Source: Verrucomicrobiota bacterium (GTDB lineage Bacteria; Verrucomicrobiota; Verrucomicrobiae; Limisphaerales; UBA11358). From it: DNA of 64,000 nucleotides. The stretch covers positions 107,113 to 171,112 of the forward strand of contig JACZKP010000045.1 of NCBI GenBank assembly GCA_014860005.1, given 5' to 3'. The position numbers and the translations under genes are program-made. Positions 1-7,844 of the stretch are shown here, piece by piece (position 1 is the first letter of the stretch; each line of letters begins with the position of its first letter). The notes under the pieces were generated by a model, which saw only the letters and a list, made by a program, of their open reading frames with translations, did not search any database and was not told the origin of the DNA.

Positions 1-136
1 GCAGGAAGCTCAGGGGATTGTCCGCCGCGATGTCGCGGGCCTCGGCCGACGACATCACGTCGTACGGCAATTCACAGATGCGCTCCGCAAGTTCAGGTTT
101 TGGCCGCAAGGCGGCAAATGGTTTAAGGGTCGCCAT
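1..136 (-). CDS. DUF1015 family protein, N-terminal part (runs off the window)
   Basis: Forty-five codons are visible from an ATG at 136 to the left edge. The peptide begins MATLKPFAALRP and continues with ELPYDVMSSAEAR and NPLSFL. These match the conserved N-terminus of DUF1015 proteins: a basic PF.ALRP start, then the PYDV.S..EA block and the NP.SFL block. The family is usually about 400 residues, so most of the gene lies outside. Its biochemical role is not established. No clear Shine-Dalgarno is seen. The frame is clean throughout the visible part. The family assignment is from recall of the N-terminal motif only. Confidence 0.75.
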   Translation of the reverse strand, partial: MATLKPFAALRPKPELAERICELPYDVMSSAEARDIAADNPLSFL

Positions 137-294
137 AAATGCGGCGGGAAGATAGGGCGGCAGCCAGGCCAACGCACGCAGAAAGCAGATTCGGATTGGC
201 CGCAAACAAGGAAGCCCCGTGCGCTGGCTGATCCCTCAATCGCACGGAATCGAAACGCAAGCGGGCGAAGACGGCTCTGCGGACGGTGTTGCCC

Positions 295-1284
295 TCAGCG
301 GCGAACGACTGATCGGACGGCGGAACGCTCTTTGATGACAACCATGTTATGATTTCCCCGGGCGGCGATTGCCACGACGTTTCGCGTTTCTGCGGGGATG
401 TCGCATTGGCCGGCCGGGTTGAACCCCCAAGTGACAATCGAGCCATCGCGCTTTAACGCCAAGCCATGATAGTCCCCGGCCGCAATAGCAACCACGCCAG
501 TGAGGTCTAGGGGAGCGGGCCACTGCGCAAGGCCGAAAGCACCCCAGGAAACCACGGTGCCATCGCGTCGCAAAGCGAGACTGTAATTCCCCGCCGCGGC
601 GATGGCCACGACCCGGCTCAGTCCTTGAGGCACACTCGATTGGCCTCGGGCATTGCTGCCCCAGGCGACCACGGTGCCGTCCCGTTTGAGCGCCAGGCTG
701 TGATACGTTCCGCCCGCGATCGCAACCACTTCGTTCAAACCGGCAGGGACGTTGCATTGACCGGTCCCATTTTCGCCCCAGGCGACCACGGTGCCGTCCC
801 GTTTGAGGGCCAGGCTGTGCAAGGACCCCGCGGCAACCGCCACGGCGCGCCTCAGTTCCACCGGCACCGCACATTGGCCGAAATCTCCGTACTGCCCGCT
901 GGCCGGCCCCCACGCGATCACCCTGCCGGTCCACAGCAGCGCCAGACTATGCACGTTGCCCGCCGCCACCTGGCGCACCATTGCCCGGTCCAGGGTCGTG
1001 GGAATCTGCGATTGCCCAAACCGATTATCGCCCCAGGCTTCCACGCTCCAGTTTCGGTTCAACACCAGGTCATGGAAGCTGCCAGCGGCAATTTGCGCCA
1101 CCAGTGAAGTATTCGTGTCCTCGGTGGTGAACTCATAGTTGAGGTCGCCCCAGGTGACGACCCGTTGTTCCGCGTCGGCGGCGATCACGGTACCGAAGAA
1201 TAGCAGAAGCACCGCCGGCAGAGACAATGCGAGCCGTGTGGTGAATTGTTTCCTTTCAGGCGATGGACGAAATGTTTTATTCAT
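295..1284 (-). CDS. Secreted RCC1-repeat (beta-propeller) protein
   Basis: A 329-residue protein. The start at 1284 puts a signal peptide at the N-terminus (basic MNKTFRPSPERK, then LALSLPAVLLLFFGTVIAADA); a longer frame upstream adds only non-signal sequence. The mature part is about six tandem repeats of roughly 40 residues with the signature VVAIAAG..HSLALKRDGTVVAWG. This is the regulator-of-chromosome-condensation repeat that builds a seven-bladed propeller. In bacteria such secreted proteins are usually extracellular binding proteins; no catalytic motif is seen. The DNA repeats are also visible as tandem near-identical units. No operon partner: the DUF1015 gene follows on the same strand after about 160 bases. 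Confidence 0.85.
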   Translation of the reverse strand: MNKTFRPSPERKQFTTRLALSLPAVLLLFFGTVIAADAEQRVVTWGDLNYEFTTEDTNTSLVAQIAAGSFHDLVLNRNWSVEAWGDNRFGQSQIPTTLDRAMVRQVAAGNVHSLALLWTGRVIAWGPASGQYGDFGQCAVPVELRRAVAVAAGSLHSLALKRDGTVVAWGENGTGQCNVPAGLNEVVAIAGGTYHSLALKRDGTVVAWGSNARGQSSVPQGLSRVVAIAAAGNYSLALRRDGTVVSWGAFGLAQWPAPLDLTGVVAIAAGDYHGLALKRDGSIVTWGFNPAGQCDIPAETRNVVAIAARGNHNMVVIKERSAVRSVVRR

Positions 1285-1684
1285 TTTAGCGAGGCGAAAA
1301 CTTCTTGACCACGTTACCGTCGGGGAGGGGAATAACCAGTCGGGGAGACTTACTAAGAGGATCCAGGGGATTCCCCGGGGATGAGTTCGGCTGCAATTCG
1401 TAGCCTGAGTCCGGGTGGCTTCAGGCTTGAGGCAGGTGATGGCTGGCCCAGTGTGCAGGGCGTTGTTCAAGACGAGAGCTTTTTGGCTGCAAAGAGTTCT
1501 GACGGTCAAAGGGCAGGGACACCGCGAGGCGCGGCCCTTTACCCGCCGCTACGAATTCTGCATTTGTGCGGGGCACCACCAATGGAAGTTGGAGAAGCTG
1601 GGCGCGTGTTTGAGGGGCTTGCGACGGTGGAATTACGATGGCAGCAAAGCCGTGCCTGTGTCAGTTTCAAGCGCAGCAGCATTC

Positions 1685-1924
1685 ATGATGAATCCGGAAA
1701 TCGAACGCAACTTGGGCGAGCAGCCGATTGCGCGGATCATGCGGGAGCACAACCTCAAAGCGCATGATCTTGTGGCGACCTCGCCTGTGGGGATGACGCA
1801 CAAGATGGTGGCCCGTGCGTGCAAAGGGAGGCGGCTGACTCTGAACACGCAGGCCAAAGTGCTCACGGCCCTGAACCGTGCCACCGGGAAGAACTACCCG
1901 CTGCACGCCCTGTTCAATTATTGA
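1685..1924 (+). CDS. Small helical protein, possible DNA-binding
   Basis: A 79-residue protein beginning MMNPEIERNLGEQPIARIM. The frame is open further upstream, but that part is low-quality sequence, so the double ATG at 1685/1688 is chosen. The body has a helix-turn-helix-like arrangement: a first helix around IARIMREHNL, a turn around VATSPVGMTHKMV, then a basic stretch with KGRRLTLNTQAKVLTALN. This resembles small XRE-like regulators, in which ARACKGRRLT would be the recognition region. It stands alone between the RCC1 gene and the MFS gene. No close family is recognised and no target site is proposed. Confidence 0.55.
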   Translation: MMNPEIERNLGEQPIARIMREHNLKAHDLVATSPVGMTHKMVARACKGRRLTLNTQAKVLTALNRATGKNYPLHALFNY

Positions 1925-1956
1925 GGACGGGAATCGTCAGCCATGGGAGTCTTGGC

Positions 1957-2145
1957 CTAAAAGTGAGCGGCGGCCATTACATCAGCGAGGCTCCCATTCG
2001 GAGACTGCGGGGTGGTGGTTTGTCCCAATCGTACGGTCAATGCTTCACCCAGACTGAACCCAACTCCGGTCATCCCGACGACAGCCAGACCAAACAGGAT
2101 GATCCGAATCTTCAAAATGGCACGTCCGAAGGGATTGGTTTTCAT
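1957..2145 (-). CDS. Possible small single-pass membrane protein
   Basis: A 62-codon frame beginning MKTNPFGRAILKIRI, followed by a hydrophobic stretch IILFGLAVVGMTGVGFSLG that could be one membrane segment with a positive-inside N-terminus. The C-terminal tail is polar. The spacer to any Shine-Dalgarno is poor, and an antisense frame overlaps. The charge and hydrophobicity pattern is the only support, so this is a weak call. It may be the sole content of the 1925-2348 gap. Confidence 0.3.
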   Translation of the reverse strand: MKTNPFGRAILKIRIILFGLAVVGMTGVGFSLGEALTVRLGQTTTPQSPNGSLADVMAAAHF

Positions 2146-2348
2146 GACGCCACATTAGCCGTCCATGCATCTGGGGTGTTAATCGGAAAAACTTGCAGAT
2201 TCATTGATGCAGACGATACGGACGCTCCCTACCGTGCCGCTGTGGACATCGCGCTGCCGGTTCGTGTCTCATCTGAGGATGGCGCGGTCGCATAAACACG
2301 ACCTCGATATGCGCGCTCCGGCGGCGTAGGATTCCACCGCCGACCGCG

Positions 2349-3668
2349 ATGCCTGTGAAAGAACCTCAATCGCCCGCGCAGATCGCCAGTGTTCCGCAAG
2401 AGGTCACGGGACAGGCCCGGCTCGTGGTCGTGGGGAGCGTGACGTGGCGCAACACCTTCGCTGCGCTGAAGCATCGCAACTTCCGCCTGTTCTTCGTCGG
2501 CCAACTGGTATCGCTCACCGGCTCTTGGGTGCAGAACACGGCGCAAGGCTGGCTGGTGTACCAGTTAACCGGCTCCAAAGTGTTGCTCGGCACCGTGGCG
2601 GCCGTCGGTTCCCTGCCGATGCTGCTGCTCTCCGTGTGGGGCGGCTCCGTTGCTGACCGGCATTCCAAGCGCACCGTTGTGTTCTACACCCAGACCGGGA
2701 TGATGCTGCTGGCCTTTGCATTTGCGGCACTGGTGGGGAGCGGGCGCATTCAGCCCTGGCACATTCTGGTGCTGGCGGCCTTGGGTGGTGTGGCGATGGC
2801 TTTCGACATGCCCGCCCGGCAGGCGTTCATGGTGGAGATGACCAGCCGCGAAGACCTGATGAACGCGGTGTCGCTGAACAGTTCGATCGTCAACGGCGCA
2901 CGAGTTATCGGCCCCGCGGTGGCGGGCTTCCTCATGGCTCAAGTGGGCATGACTTGGTGTTTCCTGCTGAACGGTCTCAGCTTCATCGCGGTGATTGTCG
3001 GCTTGCTCATGATGCGCCTGCCCCAGTTCGTGCCTCCGGCAATGCCGGCTTCGGCGGGCCGCCATGTGCTCGAAGGTTTCGCCTACGTGGCAGGCCACCG
3101 GCGTTTGCGCACGCTGCTCCTGCTCTTTGGGGTGGTGGGCATCTTCGGTTGGTCGTACTCCGTGCTGCTGCCGGCGTATGCGATGGACATTCTCCAGGTG
3201 GGCGAAGGAGGTTATGGCGCACTGCTCAGTGCCAACGGCTTTGGTGCGCTCTTGGGGGCGTTGACGGTGGCCACGGCAGGCAACCGGGTGCGGCCCCGAC
3301 TGATGATTCTTGGAGGCTTGTGGTTGTTCTCGGCCATGCTGCTCCTGCTGGCGTTCGTGCGCTGGTACCCGCTCGTGCTGCTGTGTATGACGGTGGGCGG
3401 CTGGGGAATGCTGCTCTACTTCGCGACGACGAACACGCTCATCCAGACCAGCGTGTCGGATGCGATGCGGGGACGCGTGATGGGTATCTGGGCTTTGATC
3501 TTCGGAGGCATGATGCCGATCGGGGGAATCGAATCAGGCTTGCTGTCGCAGGCCGTCGGTGTGCCGTGGACAATCGCCGTGGGCGCGGTGATCTGTGCCG
3601 CGGCGGGTTTGGTGACTTGGTGGGCGGTGCGCCGCAATCCGCCGGCCCCGGTGGAGATGCGTAACTGA
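2349..3668 (+). CDS. MFS transporter of the MFS_3 (EntS-like) type
   Basis: A 439-residue inner-membrane protein with about twelve hydrophobic segments. After a 35-residue polar N-terminus comes ALKHRNFRLFFVGQLVSLTG, the typical first helix of the MFS_3/DUF894 exporters. It is followed by GSWVQNTAQGWLVY and the conserved loop GGSVADRHSKR between helices 2 and 3. The second half has GRVMGIWALIFGGMMPIG, also characteristic. Relatives include the enterobactin exporter EntS, and most members export small molecules using the proton gradient. The substrate here is unknown and no biosynthetic cluster adjoins. It is followed by a tRNA-Val gene on the same strand. Confidence 0.88.
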   Translation: MPVKEPQSPAQIASVPQEVTGQARLVVVGSVTWRNTFAALKHRNFRLFFVGQLVSLTGSWVQNTAQGWLVYQLTGSKVLLGTVAAVGSLPMLLLSVWGGSVADRHSKRTVVFYTQTGMMLLAFAFAALVGSGRIQPWHILVLAALGGVAMAFDMPARQAFMVEMTSREDLMNAVSLNSSIVNGARVIGPAVAGFLMAQVGMTWCFLLNGLSFIAVIVGLLMMRLPQFVPPAMPASAGRHVLEGFAYVAGHRRLRTLLLLFGVVGIFGWSYSVLLPAYAMDILQVGEGGYGALLSANGFGALLGALTVATAGNRVRPRLMILGGLWLFSAMLLLLAFVRWYPLVLLCMTVGGWGMLLYFATTNTLIQTSVSDAMRGRVMGIWALIFGGMMPIGGIESGLLSQAVGVPWTIAVGAVICAAAGLVTWWAVRRNPPAPVEMRN

Positions 3669-3814
3669 TCGTGTTTCCGCCTGGCGTTGACACCTTTGCC
3701 TCCTCACAAGTGGAGGCCGGAAGCGCCTAGAATCAACTTGCGAAACAAGCTGGTTTTTCCGATGATTTTTCATGGCGCTCAAACTAAAGCAGTTAGTGGG
3801 CGTTGCCTCCGGTT

Positions 3815-3889
3815 GCGCGGTTAGCTCAGTGGTAGAGCACTTCCTTGACACGGAAGGGGTCAGAGGTTCAAACCCTCTATCGCGCACCA
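3815..3889 (+). tRNA. tRNA-Val (anticodon GAC)
   Basis: A 75-nt cloverleaf. The acceptor stem GCGCGGT pairs with ATCGCGC (one G-T), position 8-9 is TA, and the D arm is GCTC/GAGC. The anticodon stem CTTCC/GGAAG holds the loop TTGACAC, giving anticodon GAC at 3847-3849. The T arm is GAGGTTCAAACCCTC. CCA is encoded, with discriminator A at 3886. The anticodon reads GUC/GUU valine codons. The defence locus starts about 300 bases downstream. Confidence 0.95.
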
Positions 3890-4203
3890 TCTCATTTCGC
3901 GTTGTGAGTAGCCACGGGGATGTTGTGCGGCTTAAGGGAATTTGGTGGAAACACATAGAAACAGTTGAAAAGGCAATGACTTATGATTGGGCCGAGGTCT
4001 GGCGGCTAGTGCGCATTACGGGCGGGTGTGCGGTTTGCCAGTTCCTAAAGGCAGCCTCCAGAAACCGCTGATTTCCAAGGGTCTGCAAGGTTGGATCTCG
4101 AAAAGCGCACAGAATCGAAGTGACTCTGAGGGGTGCAAGGTGCAAAGACTTTTTAACGGTAAAGTCTCCAGTGGTCAGAATTCAACAGCGCAGTTTTTGG
4201 CCC
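3890..4203. other. Intergenic gap without recognised gene
   Basis: About 310 bases between the tRNA-Val 3' end and the hsdR remnant. Short frames on both strands have no recognisable protein character. No convincing terminator and no repeat of the tRNA 3' end were found here. Confidence 0.5.
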
Positions 4204-4612
4204 CTAGCTCTTGTAAAGCTCCACGCAGATGCGGCGGCTCATGCTGACGACCATCGCCTTGCCTTCCCATCGCGGCGTAACGGGCTTCCCAATGCTTCGC
4301 CAAGTCCTCGGCCACGAGCGCGATGCGCTTGTCCGTCCCGAGCATCGCTTCCAACTGCGCCCATTTCCGGCGCAGGCTTTCCTTCGTGGCTTCCTCCGCC
4401 TCTTCCGTCACTACCTCGAAGTTCGGGTCAATCTTCGGGCGTTCCTCCGGCTTCAAATCAATTTTCGCCAGCCGCGCCTCGTAATAGATCGGGACGGTGG
4501 CCTTGTCTTCCTTCGATTGCAGAATGTCGTAAACGTCAATGTAATCGTATTGGCTGCGGTGCGTTTCGTCGGCGATGACGATGATGTTGCGCCGGTCGGA
4601 AAGCAGCGGATG
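4204..4612 (-). pseudogene. Type I restriction HsdR remnant (internal deletion and frameshift)
   Basis: Reading from 4612 down, the frame gives [28 protein letters not shown], then [20 protein letters not shown] and [17 protein letters not shown]. These are unmistakable HsdR helicase blocks, with motif II as DETH. In intact HsdR about 30-40 residues with the next helicase motif (FTGTPI) lie between SQYDFID and DYIDIYDI; here they are missing and the two similar words are joined. Near 4255-4270 a one-base shift moves the frame to [19 protein letters not shown], ending at TAG (4206-4204). The 5' side is closed by a stop at 4615-4613. So only a doubly damaged fragment of a gene normally near 3 kb remains. 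It lies 3' of darG on the same strand. Confidence 0.85.
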
Positions 4613-4620
4613 CTACCGCC

Positions 4621-5685
4621 TCACGCGACGGCGAAGCTGGCGTCCCAACTTTGCTCCTTCAATCGCTGCCACGCTTTGCGCAGATGCTCCTTCTTCATGA
4701 GTCGGCGTTTGCGAGGATTCCATTTGTGAACAGCCGCCGCGGCCGCTTCAGAGGATTCCCGCGTCTCTACATTTTCCCGCATGACCCAGTGAACCGAACT
4801 GAGCAGTTCCAAGCCGTAAGGGTCTTCAAATCCTTCAATCAATTCCGCCACGCGATCCATGCGCTGGCGAATGACCTCGTCGTCCTTGAGGAACGTCTCC
4901 GCTTCTTCGACCGCGCCGGGCAGCAGTTCAATGGTCTTGGCCGGGTTGTCTTTGCCGTCACCGTAGCCCTGCGTGTAAAGCTTTTCCAACCGAATGAGAA
5001 CCTGCCGCAGATTCTTCGCATACGGGCCAAAATCTTTAGCCTCGTATTGCAGCCGCAAGGGCTGACCAGCGGCCTGAAGGAAATACATCAGCTTGTGAAT
5101 TTCCAGCAGACTGACAAATGGGTCGAGCAAGCCCTTGAGATACCGGTCCATCAGCGCAATCAACGCGGCCTGTCCCATCGTCATCTTCGGACGCTCGGTG
5201 CGATTCGGCATGGCGCTGGCCTCGGGCGCGCCGCCCGGAGCGAACACCAGCACGCGAACCTCGGGCAGTGCCGCAAATGCTGATTCGATGCGCGGGCGCA
5301 CTTCATTCCAATTCAGCCCGCCGTTGCCGCAACCCAGCGGCGGAACGGCGATGGAGCGGATGTGCAGCCGCTTGATGGTCGCGACCAAATCTTGCAGCCC
5401 CGTCTCGATGTCCGCCATCCGGCTGCCCGCACGCCAGTGACCCTTCGTCGGAAAGTTGATGATCCAGCGCGGCCCGCCCACCAGCCCGCCCAGGTCGAAC
5501 ACCTGCACCTTGCCGAGCTTCACCTCGCCGGCTTTGCAGTCGCGCTCGTAGGCGCGGAACATCTGCGGATAAGCCTGCTTGAATTGCAGCGCGATGCCTT
5601 TGCCCATGATGCCCGCCGTGTTCACGGTGTTCACCAGCGCCTCGGCCGGCGCTTCCAGTAAATTGCCTTTGGTCAGTTCGATCAT
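4621..5685 (-). CDS. darG: DarG-like macrodomain antitoxin (ADP-ribosyl hydrolase)
   Basis: A 354-residue protein. Residues 1-155 are a macrodomain: MIELTKGNLLEAPAEALVNTVNTAGIMGKGIALQF contains the NTVN and GKGIAL nucleotide-binding loops, and AVPPLGCGNGGLNW is the second loop. Residues 165-350 form the helical C-terminal domain seen in DarG, with LLEIHKLMYFLQAAGQPL and FGPYAKNL. DarG removes ADP-ribose from thymidine in DNA and binds DarT, neutralising it. The ATG at 5685 lies 3 bases after the stop of a DarT C-terminal remnant (5689-5691), as in the usual darTG operon. The antitoxin frame is intact while the toxin is not. The residual role may be protection against foreign DarT, or none. 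Confidence 0.85.
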   Translation of the reverse strand: MIELTKGNLLEAPAEALVNTVNTAGIMGKGIALQFKQAYPQMFRAYERDCKAGEVKLGKVQVFDLGGLVGGPRWIINFPTKGHWRAGSRMADIETGLQDLVATIKRLHIRSIAVPPLGCGNGGLNWNEVRPRIESAFAALPEVRVLVFAPGGAPEASAMPNRTERPKMTMGQAALIALMDRYLKGLLDPFVSLLEIHKLMYFLQAAGQPLRLQYEAKDFGPYAKNLRQVLIRLEKLYTQGYGDGKDNPAKTIELLPGAVEEAETFLKDDEVIRQRMDRVAELIEGFEDPYGLELLSSVHWVMRENVETRESSEAAAAAVHKWNPRKRRLMKKEHLRKAWQRLKEQSWDASFAVA

Positions 5686-5688
5686 GAT

Positions 5689-5860
5689 TCAGTAATACCA
5701 GTCCGGCTCGACGGTCACGGTCGGACGATGGTGTTGAGAGTTTAACAAATCCTGCACCTGCTTGGCCACTCCGCTGTTGTGACAACCCACGGCATGAAAA
5801 CCCGTCTAGGAAAGAAATCCGTCACCAGAATTTCCGCCGTCTTTTGACTCGTCTTCCCGC
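5689..5860 (-). pseudogene. DarT toxin remnant: frameshifted C-terminal end only
   Basis: Upstream of darG on the same strand the sequence reads KTAEILVTDFFPRRVF in one frame. After a one-base shift near 5797 it reads HAVGCHNSGVAKQVQDLL, then HRPTVTVEPDWYY and TGA. This pattern (AEFLV..FFPW, a run of helix, then HRPPVRVRPDWYY at the very end) is the C-terminus of DarT (DUF4433), the DNA thymidine ADP-ribosyltransferase. About 150 N-terminal residues, including the NAD site, are absent. The fragment stops where the promoter region of the type IIS regulator begins (5971). The toxin must be inactive. Confidence 0.72.
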
Positions 5861-5944
5861 GCGAGTCCGTGACCCGGATGTTAACAAGCGAATGGCATTG
5901 GCGTGGAATCGTGATCCGGTAGAAGAAGCAGCGTCATAAAAGCC

Positions 5945-5964
5945 GTGGACTGAGCCACTATTAT
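5945..5964 (+). promoter_or_regulatory. Candidate promoter and operator of the C-like regulator (leaderless)
   Basis: TATTAT at 5959-5964 is a good -10 box, and transcription would begin at about 5971, exactly on the regulator's ATG. This implies a leaderless mRNA, common for C genes of R-M systems. An inverted repeat GTGG-N6-CCAC (5945-5958) fills the -35/-10 spacer, where an autoregulatory C-box would be expected. No good -35 hexamer is seen, consistent with activator dependence. Assignment is by position and symmetry only. Confidence 0.4.
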
Positions 5965-5970
5965 CGGGGC

Positions 5971-6195
5971 ATGGCAAAAACCAAGTCGCTGGTCCAAATC
6001 GGCAGCAGGATTCGCGCAATTCGTGAGGCGCGTGGCATTTCCCAAGAGCAAATGGCAATGGATGCGGGGCTGGATCGCGCCTACTACGGGCGAATCGAAA
6101 GGGGTGAGGTCAATGTCGCGGCGTTGAATCTTCTGAAGATCGCCAAGTCATTGGAAACCGAAGTCGGCGAGTTCTTCCCGCAAGGCAATCGCTGA
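5971..6195 (+). CDS. XRE-type regulator, likely controller (C) protein of the R-M system
   Basis: A 74-residue protein that is essentially one helix-turn-helix domain. IGSRIRAIREARGISQEQMAM gives helices 1-2, and AGLDRAYYGRIERGEVNV gives helix 3 with the IERG signature. LLKIAKSLETEVGEFF is the final helices. Length and architecture match C proteins, which delay restriction-enzyme expression by binding their own promoter. It lies 14 bases upstream of the endonuclease gene on the same strand. It has no Shine-Dalgarno and probably starts at the mRNA 5' end. An ordinary XRE regulator is the alternative, but the context favours a C protein. Confidence 0.82.
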   Translation: MAKTKSLVQIGSRIRAIREARGISQEQMAMDAGLDRAYYGRIERGEVNVAALNLLKIAKSLETEVGEFFPQGNR

Positions 6196-6209
6196 AAACG
6201 AGGAGCGCG

Positions 6210-7844
6210 ATGCCAGCCCGAAAACAATACGGCAGCAAGGGTCAAACTTGGCATCCTGATTTCGTTGCCTACATGGAGTTCATTGCTCGCCATCCGAGCT
6301 ACGCGGGAATGCCTGACGCTTACGCTGCTGAAAACAAGATTCAGTGGGAAGCCCCGTCAAATCGCGGTTCTGGCAGGTTCAAGGAAACGCATGGCAAACG
6401 TCTGAATTGGTGGCGACGAAAAGCTCGTGAACTTGGAATCTCCGTCAATGCTGACAAGTGGATCAGCAAGACCGCCAAGAAACTACATCCGACAGGCAAG
6501 AAGCCCTGCAAGCGGTGCGGACGGGTGCTGGAAATCCGATACGCGTATCCTCGTGACCTCTTGCTGAACAGGATTCGGAAACTTTCCTACGTTGAATCAG
6601 ACTTCACGCTGGATCGGTTGGAGCACATCGCAGCGCTGATCGGTCGCCTTCATGGCCAATATGGCAGGAAAATTCTTGAGGACCTGCCCGTGGTCTTGCG
6701 AGCGAGCGGTGTCAATCCGCCTTCTACATTTAATTCGCTCGCGGATTGTTTGGCGTGGATTGAAACGCAATACATCCCGGCAGAGCCGTCTGTGTTAAGC
6801 CCCGGCGCAATGTCGAACGCCCCGGACCGGTTCGATGGTTTCCACTCTTTCAACCTCTGCTGTCGCGGTGTCGCGGACACCGGACGGCACAAAGGCAATC
6901 TGTCCAGCTACGTCACCGACCGACGCGTATTCGAGTATTGGGCGGATGGCGATTGGATCGCGGCGGACAGACTCATGGGCGCGATTCGTTCAACCCTTGG
7001 GGATGAACTCTGCCTCCGCGGTCATAGCGGTCCGTGCGACGCAGACCACATCGGCCCGATTTCACTCGGCTTTACGCATCACGCTTTGTTTCAGATGCTG
7101 TGCAAGTCGTGCAACAGTGCGAAGAACAATCGGATGAGCTTGTCCGATGTTCAGCACCTGGTCAGGGCAGAAGCCGGTGGTGCTGATGTCATGTCGTGGC
7201 ACAGCAAAGCGTTGTGGGATTTGAGAAAGAATTCAGTTTCCGATGATGAAACCGCGCTTCGTCTCAGCAAACTGCTCCGTGACAATCGACACTCATTCAT
7301 GGCGATTCTTCGCCGCATTGAACGGGCTGGACATTACGCCTTCCTGTTGAGCCTGCTCAATCTCGACTGCGCCGACTTCGACGTGGAGTTTGAGGAATTG
7401 GAGGTCGTTGATCACCTGACGCGCTTCAGAGTGGAGAAACGAAAACGACGAACGACGAAATACGCCCTCGAGCAAAAGGCACGACGGTGCAGGATTGCGC
7501 TCGAATCGCTGAGGACTTACTTCAAAAAAGAGAATCGCAACGCGTTTGTTATCGCGCTTCCCGAAACCGAAGCGGCAACGGTCGTCGCGATCGCCGCGCT
7601 GAAAGAATCACCGGAGGAGTTCAGGAAACTCGACAAGCAAGTCGCACGGGTGTTGAAGATTCGGAAACAGGATGCCATTGACTCAGGTTTCCGCAGATTG
7701 CTTCGGAAGCTTCCTTCGCCTTGGCCGGAGCAATTTCGCGTTGCGCAGGGTTCGCTGCGCGAGGCAATGCAGGCAGTCGCAAGGGAATTGAGCCAGCGTT
7801 GGGATGACGAGCGCTACGTCCGGGCCGAAGTTGTTTCCGATTAG
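6210..7844 (+). CDS. Type IIS restriction endonuclease, Alw26I/Eco31I/Esp3I family (HNH)
   Basis: A 544-residue protein. A beta-beta-alpha-metal (HNH) site is visible. CDADHIGPISLGF (residues 276-288) supplies the catalytic Asp279-His280 pair. CKSCNSAKNNRMS (298-310) supplies Asn302 and the later Asn306/307. Cys268/Cys276 and Cys298/Cys301 could bind a structural zinc. A second CxxC (KPCKRCG, 100-103) lies in the N-terminal half, the likely DNA-recognition part. The DH...N layout and the total length fit the Eco31I group of type IIS enzymes, which cut outside a GTCTC-type site. The start is an ATG after GAGGAGCG. Its stop overlaps the stop of the convergent methyltransferase gene by 4 bases. 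Cleavage specificity is inferred only. Confidence 0.85.
   Translation: MPARKQYGSKGQTWHPDFVAYMEFIARHPSYAGMPDAYAAENKIQWEAPSNRGSGRFKETHGKRLNWWRRKARELGISVNADKWISKTAKKLHPTGKKPCKRCGRVLEIRYAYPRDLLLNRIRKLSYVESDFTLDRLEHIAALIGRLHGQYGRKILEDLPVVLRASGVNPPSTFNSLADCLAWIETQYIPAEPSVLSPGAMSNAPDRFDGFHSFNLCCRGVADTGRHKGNLSSYVTDRRVFEYWADGDWIAADRLMGAIRSTLGDELCLRGHSGPCDADHIGPISLGFTHHALFQMLCKSCNSAKNNRMSLSDVQHLVRAEAGGADVMSWHSKALWDLRKNSVSDDETALRLSKLLRDNRHSFMAILRRIERAGHYAFLLSLLNLDCADFDVEFEELEVVDHLTRFRVEKRKRRTTKYALEQKARRCRIALESLRTYFKKENRNAFVIALPETEAATVVAIAALKESPEEFRKLDKQVARVLKIRKQDAIDSGFRRLLRKLPSPWPEQFRVAQGSLREAMQAVARELSQRWDDERYVRAEVVSD

Noticed and set aside
295..1284. Tandem units as a DNA repeat array or CRISPR
   Set aside because: The units are coding RCC1 repeats in one frame, with no spacers. 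No CRISPR array is present in the window.
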